Below are positions 33,436-46,700 of a stretch of 64,000 bases of DNA, piece by piece. The stretch is from Patagioenas fasciata (Eukaryota > Chordata > Aves > Columbiformes > Columbidae), in contig NC_092526.1 in NCBI RefSeq assembly GCF_037038585.1, positions 6,782,001 through 6,846,000 of the forward strand. Direction: 5' to 3'. The notes under the pieces are model-generated. The model worked only from the letters and a program-made list of their open reading frames with translations. It made no database searches and was not told the origin of the DNA. The translations under genes and the position numbers were made by a program. Numbering within the stretch: the first letter of the stretch is position 1; every line of letters begins with the position of its first letter.

Positions 33436-36400
33436 TCCCTAGGCAGGTCATGATTCTCATCAAAGTGGAGTTTTTGTCTGAGCCTGAGTGAAATTTCATA
33501 TATTCTTACATTTTCCAGGGACCGTTGTGACACATAAATAAACAAGACTCCAGTACCAGTATAAATGCTAATTACGTTCAAAAGCAATTTGTTGCTGAGT
33601 GATAGAATTGGAAAATTTATTTAAATTCTCACCAGAACCAGAATGAATTTGGGGACCATGGTCGCTGGGAGTGCTGCTCCTCTACACATACAGGGACCCT
33701 AAACAGAGTTCACCCATACAAAGGAGAAAGCAAGAAGTTTACCCTCCCATTAATACCTCTACCTGGCTTTGTATGACAGGTTATATTAATGTCATTAGTT
33801 TAAAATCTAAAAAGCATCAAAAATATTAATAAACATTAAGCAGTGGCTCAGGAATAATTTATACGAAGTGCAGTGGAAGAACGCTCTGGCAGTGCTGGTT
33901 GTTTTATGGCGTTTGTAATCGGGTGAGACGCTCCTAGTAAAACACCCAGACGAGTGCTGGTCATTTGTTTCGTGTCACCTTAGGCTCTGAAGCAAAAAAT
34001 CTGCATTAATGTTTGGCAGGAATTGCGAGTGAGTCACGATCGAGGTTGGTCATGACCCCACGTCCCCCAGATTTTCCTTAATTTGGCTGCCTTGAGATAA
34101 GGTGATGGGAGTGGGATGCTCTGCTGGAGAAGGGAGCTGGGAAGGGTGAGACCTTGCAGGCAAGATGTAAAAATTAAACAGGCACAGGAAGGCCATCTAA
34201 GCTGAAATTTGTATTTTCTACCATTGTTATTTTGAAGTTCATAGAAAAACAAGTCCCAGCATGAGTGGGTAAGTTTGGGTGAATGATTTTTAGACTGAAG
34301 GTTATTCACAGTTGGATTGTTTGATTCTCCGGTGTTAATTACTTCTGCTTTGAGTCACAGGGATTTCTTTGCATCCCAAAATGGATTAAAAATATCTGAA
34401 ACTGGAGAATAACCTGTAGTTGATAGTAAATAATGGAGAATCTATAAGTTAAATGTATTAAATCTGTAGAATTTTTATCTTTATTTCCTGAAATACCATC
34501 CCGTTTTCCCAAATAACAAGTGACACGATCTGCACAAGCACGACAAATCAAAGTCAACATTTATCTACGTGAAAACATCTACAAATCAAGATCTCTTGGA
34601 CTGTTTGTTCAATGCTGGAAGTATATTAGCCCTTCTTGCAGAGATAATAAAATCAAAACATTTACCCTCTGAATAATCGTGTACGTACCTTATAAAGTAA
34701 AACCACTCTGAGTCAGGAAAGCGTTGTAAAGCGTTCACAAAAGCAAGGGGCTTGGTCTTGTCAATGGCAAAGTGCCCACAGAGTTAAAACCTAAAGAAAA
34801 CAGCCACTGAAGCAATGAGCTGTAATCTTCCTTAATCCGTAATATCAGCTGTTGACAGATACATACAGAGTGATTAATAGGACACTAAAAAATGTTAACA
34901 ATGCAATAGGGACTTAGAGACTGTTCCGAAAATTTCTTTATCACGTTTCTAAATTCACGAGAGGTACCATCATTACAACATACGACAAAACTTATGTTTT
35001 CTCTAGAAACTTGCTGGCAGATCTAATCAAAAGTGCCATCAGACTATCGGGGAGGGACTGGTGGAAATGAAGCTCCTGTTCTGCTCTTCCCTGTTCATTC
35101 TCAGCAATGAGAAGAAAAGCCCAGCTGGGATCCAGCCATCTCACGTGTTCTACAAAGGACCCTCTTCAGACCCAAGATCTTTCCAGCTGCAGCTTGTACC
35201 CTTCAAACGTTTATCTTGGAGAGATTTATTTTTTAACAAGAAATTAAAGGAGAATGGAGGATGGACAACACATTTCCTGCATTTTGTAGCCCCAGCTCCC
35301 ATGTCCGGCTGATCACATGAATATATTTGTATTAGAGGTATAAGATGTCAGGTCAGTTTATTTACGTTCCTGGTTTAGGACTGATTGCAAGGAACATTTG
35401 CATTGATAAGGGTGCTCTTAGAGACAGCAAAGGACTTAGAACTGGTGGCAGAACGAGTTCTTTATTTGCTTTGTGATTTCTGAAGGGCTGTGCATCTAAA
35501 TTTCAGCATTTCCCAGCAGAGCTGGGCTGGCTGACCAAGGGAGCAGAGGCGGGAGGATCTGTGTTATTAGGGGTGTCTTTCTGGACCCCAAGGCACTCAT
35601 CCCCTAGCCTGAAGTTCGGGTGACTGTCCCTGGGTGAGAAGAAGCCCAAAGGCCCCAAGGTGGCTGTCTGTCCCCAGCCAGCCTGGAGCTACTCTGCTGG
35701 GACAGGACAAGGGCATTCATGGCCCTGCCAGCATGCAGTCCCACTGTGTCCATACCAAAATAAGGATATTTCCAGGTTCTTGATGTCTGGTGTCACAGCA
35801 GCTTGGCACATGGCAGAGTGACCATGCACTGGGCCATCGATGCCTTTGGAAACCTAACCGGGACTCTCACCATCTAGTAAGATTTAAGTTTCTGTTGATA
35901 CTTAAGCACTGGAGTTGAACAAATCCTAGGAACGATAGTTAATAATTAGATTTTTGTTCTTCGTCTGGAGGATCTGACCTTCAAAAATACATCGTACTTT
36001 CAAAGACAGGGTGAAAAACACCTTCTGAGAGTTATGACCTGAGCCAGAAGGTTAATAATCCTATGTAGGTCTTTGTAAGCTCCAGGAAGGTTAATGTGAT
36101 CCTACCACAAGTACACGGTGATGCAACCAGCAACTTGAGGGAGACTTGTCTGGCCTTTGCTGCCTTCTCTGCTGGGTACAGAGATGGTTGATGTTTTGGG
36201 TCAGCAGGACTTACTCCATGAAAAGGCTCTTCATGTTGAACTCACAGCTACTCCCGTCCTTCCCATCGTAAAGGCATTTAGAAAGGTCATTCCCTCAAGA
36301 AACTTGAATTATGTGCCTAGAAAGGACCCTGACAATATTTCCGAGGAAGTAACTCTAAACGGTACATGGTTTCAGGGCAGCTGGAGGTCTGTTTTCTGGG

Positions 36401-38544
36401 CAGAAGCATGCCCCGGGTTTCCCTGGGATTTCCAAAGTACAGCCTTGTGGGAACTGCTCTGCTCGTGACCATCGAAGATCTCACCACGCATGTATTTACT
36501 TACGAAGAATGCATGGGGTACTCAAATATTTCCTACATCCCTGATATAAGCCTCAATGGATTTCTAGGGGCAAATATTGAAGGGGAGAAAAAAAAATCAG
36601 CATCTGTCTTATTATGTTTTGCTCCCTGATTAAGGTTAGTTTTAATCTTCTCAATATACACTCCAGTATTTTCCTGAGCTTGTCTTTTAATGGGATTATT
36701 CAGAAATAAGCTATTAGATTTTCCAGTTCCTAGGCTACCTTCATTCTCCTGGTAATGTTCATGGATAGAGAAGCCTTGACATTCTTTACAAAGGCAAACC
36801 ATTCAGACCCTGAAAACAGGCCCAGTAAAAAGCAAATTATCCTTCCTTGATATTATACAGACCTGCTTTCTGTAACTCCTTTTGAGGAGGCTGTGATACA
36901 CGATCAGAGCAACGCCACACCATCGAAATGGACATATTACTAACTTGAAATCAGGATAAAACCTGCAGCTGCTCCATTTAAAAATAAAGCAGTTTGGGGT
37001 TTCTAGGCATTACTTCTGCTCCAGAATACACGCAGCAGCTTCCTAGGTGGTTATCCATGTATCCATGGTGTTCGCTTTGGGCTGGAACAAGCCGGGGATC
37101 TCCATGGAACTCTTTGCGGAGCAGGGCTCATCCTGGACTGAGATCAGCAAGGTTAATTCAGCTGAAAGCTAAAGCAGAAGCAACCTCATGCTCCTGACAT
37201 CCCCTTCCTTATGTTTTTCTCCCCGAGTTGGCAGCTCTGGCTGGTTAATTGTCTGCAGACCTGTGCTTGGGAGATAACTAAGCTGCGGCACTTCAGCCAG
37301 TGAGTGGGGGGAAAATAAATAAAATAGACAACCCAAGAGCAGATTTTCTGCAGCCCTTGTTGTCACCCATGCTGTGCAATCCCAGCACCAGGAACATGGC
37401 TCTGGGGTAGGGAAAAACATGATCCCCAAGAGCTGATATTGGCCAAAACAAGTGGAGCAGAGCTGGTGCATCTTTCTCCTGCTCTGCTGCTTGCCTCTGT
37501 TTCTGCAGCTCAGCATCTCAAGTGTTTTGGGAGGCAGATTTGATCCGCTGGTTGCTGCAGCCCTCTCGTGGCCACACAGACACAGATTCTGTGTGGGAGG
37601 AGAGCGTATTTTGAAAAGCACAACAAATAGTTATTAAATAGCATGTTCATCCAAGAATAAAGATATAAATAAACAGAACAGACCCTTAGGATAGAATTTG
37701 TTCCAGGTGTGCAAGCAGAGTCGTTGTTAAATGACTTGCTTTTCAAGAATCAAAAGAAAAATTACAGATAAAGCATTAAGCTGTCACGTTTTTAATGGGG
37801 TGCTGTGTTTCATCTCCCTTGGCTGTCACTAAACCGTCTGCTTTGAAGTGCTCCTTTCTTTTGCGCATTTGCACATTGATTTACAATGATGTGGGTGAAT
37901 TTTGTGCTCACAGGTTTGCTGAGTATCTGCTTACTGGAAACTTGTCTGTCTGCTCAGGAAACTCCAAGGAGGGGAGGAAGCCGATGTGCTGCTGGTGTTG
38001 AGGAAGATTTGGTGGAACCTGTGTTGTTCCTTTATCGAAATTTGGTTCTTTGGAGCTTCCAAAGCAAGTCTGGCTCTTGGTATAGTTTGGTTTTCATTTT
38101 TATCTGCGAGAGAGAAACAGAGACATCACTAGCATGTAGAAATAAATCACGGCAATTAATAGCGGAAGGACGATGTTGATGGGCGCAGGGCTGAGAGCCC
38201 GTCCTGCAGCCCAGCCGCACACTCCCTGCCCAGTGCTGTCAGCGACCACTAAGGAACCACCTGCAGAATAAAAACAGAAAACGGATCAAAGAGAAAAGCT
38301 TGTGCACAGGTATGGAGTGCTCTGCAGGAGGCTGTCCAGCTTTGATTGCTGTTTCTTAGACTGACAGCGATAGTACTTACAGGCCAGAGTGCCAGCATCC
38401 TGCCAGAGAGATGATGTTACGCTATCGTTTTCCCATTGCTTTCCTCTTTTCTTTTTTCCATTACAGTCATTTCAGAGGAATCATCTGCAGGAGAAATGTC
38501 TGTATTTCAAAAACGTTATTGAAAAAACCCAAACCAAAGGAAAT

Positions 38545-38625
38545 AATAATAATAAAAAAATAGTACACAAAAACTCCAAACAAAAAAAGAAAAGAAAAAC
38601 CCAAACAAACAAATAAAAACCACAA
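38545..38625. repeat. A-rich low-complexity tract
   Basis: AATAATAATAATAAAAAAA is followed by CAAACAAAAAAAG-type words. It gives lysine/asparagine-rich chance frames. Confidence 0.75.
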
Positions 38626-39414
38626 CAACAAAGCACGAAGTGGAGCTGCCAAGGCTCCCTAGGCTGACATTCCCCTTTCGGACGGGAGCGCTGCTGCCTC
38701 TGGCAGTAGCCACATCCGGGCAGAAAACAGATGGTGATTGAGGTGGGGTAGGTTTGGTGGGATCAGCAGGACTCTGGGTGACAGTGACATCTAATATTTT
38801 GCAAGCCAGTGTGCCAACCTGCGTGTTCACGATGCTGCAACAAGCCTTTTCATCAAGCCACCAAAGGCGGTGGCATCTGCAGCCCCTTCACGTGCAGGGG
38901 GGCACATGCTTTCCAGCTTAAGCATGGACAAATCAGCTTGTAGAGACAGGCTCTGCCTCTGCAGGTATTTTCCGTCTGAGCCAGTGCTTCCTGCCTGAGA
39001 GCTGTTTGCAATGAGGCTGCTGGGACTGCAGACCCCATGTGCCCAGCCCAAGGTCTGCACAGCACCATGGTCCTCAATGCAGCACAAGGTCCCACCGGTC
39101 TCCATCCAGGATCTGCCTTTAGAGGGCAACAGCCCTCTGAACGACTCAGGATCCTGTAGAAACAGTCTTAACTTACCTATATTAACATCTTAACCACACA
39201 CATTTTATTTAAGAAGCATAGGTGCTATGGTGATGCTGCGGCACAAGGACGAGCTGCAGCTCACTCCCAGCTCTGCCACAGCCTCAGGTTCATCTTTCTC
39301 GCTTACAAGAAACCTTTAATGCTTCCATGAAACAGAGAAAAAACTCTTTGTTCTTCATTTTCTGTAAGCCCACACATACAGAACAAGATGTGACTTTTTT
39401 GGTGTAACGTTGCT

Positions 39415-39420
39415 TTTATT
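39415..39420 (-). terminator. Candidate polyadenylation signal of HNMT copy 2
   Basis: The minus strand reads AATAAA here, about 945 bp past the stop codon. An ATTAAA variant at 40114-40119 lies only about 245 bp past the stop and is an alternative. Which one is used cannot be decided from sequence. Confidence 0.35.
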
Positions 39421-39796
39421 TTATATGGAGAAAAACAGTAGTAAGAAAGTAACAAAATTAATATCTGCCTGAAAGAGCATAGGGCAAGTATCATCCTGGG
39501 ATCCAAAAAATTCTCCAAACGAAAAGGCTGACTGACTTTTAAGATGTCTATATTGTGAGATGCTGAGACACTTGGGGCAGTAAATACCTGCGCTGACAAA
39601 CCCACGTGAAACAGCCAAGCACAGAGCAACTTGCTCAGGTCTGGGTGCAGTGAGCCCATTACTTGGGTGCAAAGCAGTAGGGACACCTTGCTGGATTTGT
39701 CCTGCTGCAGCAGGAAGTGTCGGGTCTGTATGCAGGCAGCAGGGGGGCTGCAGCCTCCTCCTGGCTCTAAAGCAGCATCTGGTCATATAGACACGT

Positions 39797-40005
39797 CTAA
39801 ACATGAGGAGAAACTTCTTTACTGTGAGGTGCCAGAGCCTTAGAACAGGCTGCCCAGAGAGGCTGTGGAGTCTCCTTCTCTGGAGACATTCAAACCCGCC
39901 TGGACACCTTCCTGGGTGATCTGCTCTGGTGAACCTGCTTTAGCAGGTGGGTTGGACTGGATGGTCTTCAGAGGTCCCTTCCAACCCCAAGCATTCTGTG
40001 ACTCA
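39797..40005 (+). mobile_element. CR1 LINE 3'-end fragment
   Basis: It contains GAGGAGAAACTTCTTTACTG, GAACAGGCTGCCCAGAGAGG, GGTTGGACTGGATGGTCTTC and a terminal CATTCTGTGACTCAGT. It lies about 360 bp downstream of the copy 2 stop codon and opposite in sense to the gene. It may fall inside the 3' UTR. Confidence 0.9.
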
Positions 40006-40363
40006 GTATGTAAACATGCTGGTTCTATAGAAAAGTGGAAATCCTAGCGTCAAAAGCACAGACAGGATGTTAAAAAAAGCAAGTCCGTTTAGGCTTTTAG
40101 TGAGATGCAGCTCTTTAATTTTTGGAAAATGTTCTCCTAGGGTTGGACTAAATAGCCAAGGTGAAATCTTGGCCCTGATGACCTCAGTGAGACAAAGAGC
40201 TCATCCCAGGTGCCTCAGGCAGCTCCACCACCCCTGGCTGGGAATGGGAGGCTGCAGCCGAACCCCACTTTCTTGCTTTCATACCTGCAAATTGCCTCTT
40301 TCTACACTACACCCTTCTGCGACCACATCGCCCCTAACTCAACTTCTACAGTTGGTCTGGGCT

Positions 40364-40719
40364 CTAGGATTCAACCACAATCATACTCAAGTTGTTGCTG
40401 AAGATGATCCTCCCATCCTTTCTGCTGCTGCACTCAGGCTGGCACAGAGCCTCGTGCAGCCGCCGCCGCAGAGCCGGGGGGGCCGTGCCCAGAAAGTCTT
40501 TTGTCCCCGTCAGGAAATCCATCATGAGGCCTCCAACCGGGTCACCCTCGATGAAGCACTCAGTGATATCCCAGCCCGACGGGAACTCATGAACGCGGTA
40601 CACAACACCCAGTCTCTTCAGAACATCCGTGATGCCGTTGGAGGTGACGTAGTGGCCGCTGTCGGTGGGAGGCAAGCAGTGTCTGTACTTCTTCCATAAG
40701 CTGGCCCATCCGCTGCTGT
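40364..40719 (-). CDS. HNMT: HNMT-like copy 2, last coding exon
   Basis: The acceptor is CTCTGGCAG|ACAGC and the TAG stop is at 40366-40364. The exon encodes 118 residues, as in human HNMT, including [11 protein letters not shown] (Trp179, Trp183), [20 protein letters not shown] and [11 protein letters not shown] (Asn283). It is GC- and CpG-rich compared with the surrounding sequence. Confidence 0.95.
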
Positions 40720-43700
40720 CTGCCAGAGCAGGAGGGAAGGTTATTTTTGCAAAGCCAAGGCAGGCAAACACCAGGTAATGCAACTTATAAATGGCTGTGA
40801 AATGCTTCTTCACTGCTGGCCCAGACTTTGTCAGGAGCAATAGAAAAGCTTTCCCCTTACTTGAGACCACTTACAAATGTCTGCGCCTGGAGAGGGGTAA
40901 AAGTGCCATGTTCCTCAGGTCTCCTTACAAAACTCTGCTGTTTAAAGAACACTCCGAGGAGATGGTCTCTGGTACTGGATTTGCTCAGAATGAAGAGCAC
41001 ACACAGACTTATCAGTGTCCTGAGCCTGCACATGCATGCTACCTGTCAACCATCCCTTTGACAGAATAAGTGCAGATGGTTTTATACATTGAACCTCAAT
41101 TTCAAGCACACAACAAAGAATATATCCCTGAAAAATCCAGTCCCGGCAAAGGAGGGTAACAGCCTACCAGCAATGCTGACCATGGCAAAGTGCACTTTAC
41201 CCAATGCACCATGAGCTAGAGAAGTTCACATGGTGAACATGGGGAAGTGCACTTTACCCAGTGCACCATGAGCTAGAGACTGACGAATGGGGAACAGCCC
41301 CAAAGATGAGTCCTCCCAGAGATGAGCATGTACAGTGCTGATTTCACCATGAAGGACTGACCCTCATTCATGTGTAGCTACACTTCTCCTTAGGTAGTAA
41401 TTGCACATCAGGAGGTCTCTCTGAGATACGAAGCAATTAATCTACTTCATAAACAGGGAAGCAAAAGCATGAAGGCTACAGCTAAATGGTCCCATCAGAC
41501 ACTGGGGTCCAAGAGGCCAAGTCCAAAACTTCATACTCCCTATGAAATGCAGTTTTTGTTTGATTTAATTACTATAGAATAAACACTGCTGTAATACTGA
41601 GATTAATATTTGTGGCTTGCATGCTTCAAAACTCTTCAAAACACCAGCAATGGAGCAAAAAAAAATAAAAGATCCCTCTTACCTGATAAAATTATTATCA
41701 GGAGTTTACCATGATGGTTGAGGCAGCTGTGGAAAAACTTGATAGTATTGTGAATATCTTCCACACGGTATAGCATCTAGAAGTGACAGAATTAAACGCA
41801 GCCGTTATTCCTCCTCCGCAGTGCAATGGCCCATCAAAGGCTTAAAGCGTTTCTCTATGGCGTTGTTGTAGGTGTTTCCCAGCCTGTCCTGGCTCATCGC
41901 ACACATTTTGGGATGCCCCACAGGACCAAGCATCACCAGCTCTCCCCCAGCACCAACAGCCTGGGGTCACTAGGACAAAGCAGGGCTCGTCTAAAAGGCT
42001 GCCCTTGGAACTCATAACTTAGTGCTTGACCCGGCCACCAAACCCTTGGAACACTTTTCAGTTGTGAAATCAGCTCTTAGGAAACTAAAGCAAAATGAAA
42101 TAAAAGAAAAAATTAAATAAAAGCCATCGAAGCAAGAGAATATTACATTTTTTTACAAAATATAATTGGCACACACAACATCAGTGTCACCAGGATCAGA
42201 GACACAGCAGCATAATTTCTGACCCAAAACCTGACATAAGTGTTCATTCACTAACCTTTCCCTTCAGTGTCATTCAAACTACTCTGATTAAGCCAAAAAA
42301 TTAAAGGCTTTTTTTGCTGAAGCAAAGCAAAATTGTCAGTCTCCGAGTGATGTGTGATGGTCTGAGAGTCATCCTGTTTTATTACCCACCATACATAGTA
42401 AAACTAGTGAAAAACAGAGACCAAAACCAGGGTGGACAGGGAATGAGGTTTGGTGTTTGTAGACCTACCACAGAAGTTATTGCTCATGGGAGAACCGTGC
42501 TCAGCTCTGGTCCCCATGACTTCACACATACAGCAGAACTGAAGGGAGTAGCTAATGCTCCTGTATTAAAACCATACTTCATTACCTGGATCATATGGAT
42601 GAAGTCGAATTTCTTATGCATGCCTTTCTCTTTAACCTGTCGTTCATACTCGGAGGAAGTGAGCTGATGCCAAATAAAGGAGACATTCTGCAGGTCTGGA
42701 GCTTTGTTCACCAACTCTGTTTTAGACAGTGGAAGAAAAACATTGATTTCACAGACCAGCAGACAAACTCATCACTCAAATCGTGAGTACTCAGTCTGCC
42801 CCAGGCAGGTGGAGGTGGCCTGGGCACCTCACCTTTGTAAGCCACCACGTGCTGTGCGTTGGGCTCTACGATTTCGTTGTCAATAAGGACCCCCGGGTGT
42901 GCAGCCTGCAGTATCCTGATCATTTTCAAATCCTGTTCACCTGTTCAATAAACACAAATTCATTACCTTAAAAAGTGTGTAAAATGGGATGAAAATCCCC
43001 CAAGTAGCAGTGAGGCACTTTCTGCCTTGTGGCACCTAAGCCGGTGACAGTCTTACCACCATATCTTGCTGCTCAAGCTAACATATATTTACAGATAAGA
43101 GTAAGAACATGGAAGAGATAAGCAGTGGCATAGAAACCCGCTGATGGCGATACTCTAGGTCACAATAATCAAAGTTCAATATTTGAAAAAAACAGGAAGC
43201 ATTAGTTTTTAAGAAAAAGGTGAAGTTTCCATGGGGAGATGGAAGGAGCCAGCACAGTTGTGCAACTTCAGCGTGGCGCAGGGTGATCCTCACCTCTGGC
43301 ACTGCCCTGGGGAGGTGGTGGCTGCTCTGGTGCTGGTGGGACACAGCTCAGACACCCCGGAGCTGCATGGCAAGAGGAAAGACCCGTTGATGTGCAGTAC
43401 CCTGAGTCTTTGCTCTTTGGGGACCAGCCACACGGTCTCGCCTCTGGGTATCTACTAACTAGTTGTTATCTTGGAGCTGCAAATAGACACTCATATTGGT
43501 GTGCAGGCGCCCTGCAGATTTAGCTATTTGTGCTCCTCTGTTGTTGTCTGAGCTCTGGAGAAGCAAGTGGCAGTCTGTCCTTCTGTCCAAGAAAACTCCT
43601 AGCCTCTTTCAAGGTGGTGTAGGTCTCCCTTGTTTTCTCTCAGAAAGTCCACAATACATCAAGTGTACAAAGTCCATCTGGTTCATCTGGGACTATGGAA

Positions 43701-46700
43701 ATAAACAGTAGAGGCGTCCACCTCAGGTGGACCTTTGTGAGAATCCTGTCTGTAGCTCATGGTGTGACCTAAAAATAGTCTTGTCCTTACAAATGTCACA
43801 CACAGAGGGCTTGACACGAGATACTGCATCTTCCCCAGCCTTTCAGCTGATGTACCAGCTGTGAGAAAAGTCGTCATCTTTGGCAGAAGCTGCAGTAAAT
43901 AGAATTCAAGGAGGGAAATATCAGCCATGCCAGCACCACAGGGACAGCCAAGGAAGGACGGATCTTTTGAAATTGGAGAAAAATACCCAAGACCCCTGAG
44001 GAATGCAGTGGCAGCAGCGCAGGGCTGGCCGGAGGCGGAAGGAAAGAGGCTGCAGCTTCATCTGTTGAAAGGCGGGTACATGGGTCAGTGTTGTTGACAC
44101 TGGCATTTCAAGGAAGATCCCTATAGGAAGAAGCTGAGTCACTTTAGACAGCCCTGGATGCCAGTTCGGATTTGCCTGGGGTGAGGAGCACCAGCAAACA
44201 GGTGCTGACGTGGGCAGAGCATCACTGCCCCATGCCCTGGAGCCACTGGCAGCGCCAATGGGTGAATCAGTGGTAAATGGTAAATGGGCTTTTATTTTTT
44301 TAATTCATTTGTTTGTGGGGTTTTTTGTTTGTTTGGTTTGGTTTGGATGTCTTTTTTTGGTTGGTTGCTTCATTTGGTTTGGATTTTTGTTGTTGCTTTG
44401 GGTTTACTTGTTTCGTTTTTAATTCCACCACTGTAAAATGCTGTAGTGCAGTCTCTGCAAGAGAAACATCCTCAACCAAGGTGCCTGCAAAAGCACGGTA
44501 AAACACAGGAACTTCTCTGTTCGACCTTGAAACCCTCTGCAAATAGCATCCACTCTGGCACTAACTGGGAGGTTACAGCCGAGATAGTTAAACCAGCCAC
44601 AGGATGTTTACATGGGATGGGGGTGAATGAGAAAATGTGATCTAGACTGACCAGCAGTCTTTTAGGATGTGGAGTAGGTCACTAATCCCCATTAATATTT
44701 TCGTCAAGTAAACTAATTCTGGGGGCTCCGTGAAATCAGAGTCCAAGCCTGCAAAGGTCAGGGATCAGATATAACCTTTTGCTCCGTGCCATCCCAGCTC
44801 ACTCCCTGCCCGGACACAGAAGTTCAGCTCTTACAGCCCTGGGCAAGCTGAGGGGGTGCGAGCCTGCAAGGGGCAGATACCCAGGAAACCCAGGAAATTT
44901 TAAGGTTTTTATTTTTCCTTTAAAATATCTTCTGAAGAAGAAATTAGGAAAAATGAGAACAGTGCAAAAAGTTCATTTTTCCCTTGTGTTTTCCTGGAGA
45001 CAGAATTTTGGGTTTATACTACTTAATGAAAAGGGAGTGTAATTGAGAACTGAATCATTTCCTCCTCCTTGCTTTCTCATGTGCTCCAACATATTCCCAG
45101 TCTGGGAAAGCAATACAACACTATTTTTCTCTTACTCAGGAAAAAAAGGAAAAAAAGACGACTTTAATTTAAAAGTATTAACACTTAAAATTCAGCTGAA
45201 AATACTTTTAAAGCAAAAGCAAACTCTGACAAATCAAACTGCCACTTCTTTACCTTTTATTTTCTCCCAGCTTCCCTAGAAGCAAAGTTGGATGTTTCAC
45301 CATTTTTTTTTTTTTCTTTTAACACAAATGCATTTAGAACGCCTTTAAAGCTATTTTTTCCAAAAGATTGTTTCTCTCTTGGGGGAAATAATGTTTGCAT
45401 TTATACCTTACTTATCTCTGGGTAAAAAACCAGTAGTAATAAGGAAACATGTCTTGAAAAAGCTGAGAAGGCCCCATTGTGCGCAGTTGGTTTTGCACCA
45501 CCTCGAGCAAAGCATTGCCCAGCTTTGGCCTATGGGATCCCAAAAAGCAAAGCAAAAAGAGAAATCTCTTCAGGTGGGATATTGTAAGACAGGACTTTGG
45601 GTGGAATCAGCCTCTCAGATGTCTCTCATTCTCTCCAATGAGGCTTGAAGATGCTCTCGTACCTAACCCGGAGCAGGACACCTTGCTTTGAGACATCTAA
45701 AGTCAGGTGGGAGTCATGAAGAGGCAGACGGCTGAGTAGTTATCCCATTGCCCAAAATTTCAGTATTGCTTTCTGTTCCCCATAGGGACCCCCAACCCCC
45801 AGCACCCTCACCTGTGCCGCTTCCAACTCCCAGAACATTTATGGTTGATTTTCCATTGCCGAGACTGAAAAGATAAGTACACATCACTTAACCACACTAC
45901 ACAACTTCATGTTTTAATTCTAATATTTTAGATGCCACATTGGCCTGGAAATTTAACTGAGTTTGGACACATGAATTGGGATAGAAATTCAAGCATCCCT
46001 TTGGAGCCCAGCTAAAACCAGCTGCATGGTGGTGGCCAGCCCCATATTAGCAAGCTCATATTTCAAAGTACAGTAGGCATCAGGGTATAGTGTTTCTCAT
46101 CCTTTGCCAGAGAGTTTTCTTCAAGCTGTAGCTGGCACCGTGCAAAAAGGGCTTGGGGAACCCCAGGGTGAAGGATTCCCTCTGGGGGTCGCAGGGCTGT
46201 GCCTGAATGGGATGGGAACCGCTCCCCAGCCATGGATGCAGGGACAAGGTGAGCCAGGGAGAAAACTCTGCACCCTCAGGGACAGCTCTGGGTTTCCAAT
46301 ATTGGGTATAAGTGCCCAGCAAAATTAAAACCTCAGGCTAACCAGATGACTGGAAATCCTCTCCAACATTCATCTTGGTTTGAAATTGGAAGGAAAGGTC
46401 AAAACCTTCAATAATCTTTACCTTAGAAATATTATTTCTGAAAAGATTAGAAAAACCCCAGCCCAACCTTGTGGTTCCTAGCAGAATATTTAATAATAGC
46501 CTGGCTCAATGATGAGGAGCCCGGGCTCAAGGCACCTCACTGCTCTGATGTGCTTTATGGCCTTATTTTGCTGTGGGGCATGGACTGTGCAGAGGGATTG
46601 AGTTTCCCATGCAAAACCTCAGGAGACACTGCAGCAGTGATTCAACAAGAGGGGAGCGAGGAGTGAATCCTGGACAGCATGAGCTAGCCAAGGAGCCCTA

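Larger units (their letters stand above)
31401..39400. other. Intergenic stretch, no gene recognised
   Basis: No exon or named transposon is seen. It includes a (CTTC)n run at about 33412-33435 and an A-rich tract at 38545-38625. Open frames such as 36157-36468 (+) and 37886-38179 (+) have no supporting context. Confidence 0.5.

Noticed and set aside
36157-36468. 103-codon plus-strand frame
   Set aside because: Mixed composition with no motif, and overlapping alternative frames of equal length.
37886-38179. Plus-strand frame beginning with a signal-peptide-like segment (WVNFVLTGLLSICLLETCLS)
   Set aside because: The rest has no conserved pattern and there is no promoter or exon context, so the hydrophobic start is likely chance.
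9000-40300. Search for a third HNMT copy or exon relics between the two genes
   Set aside because: No second-site match to STEHQCM, the SAM loop, the IEP motif or FIHMIQ was seen on either strand.
40067-40699. 210-codon plus-strand open frame
   Set aside because: It is mostly antisense to the last exon of HNMT-like copy 2. The GC-rich coding exon creates the open antisense frame.
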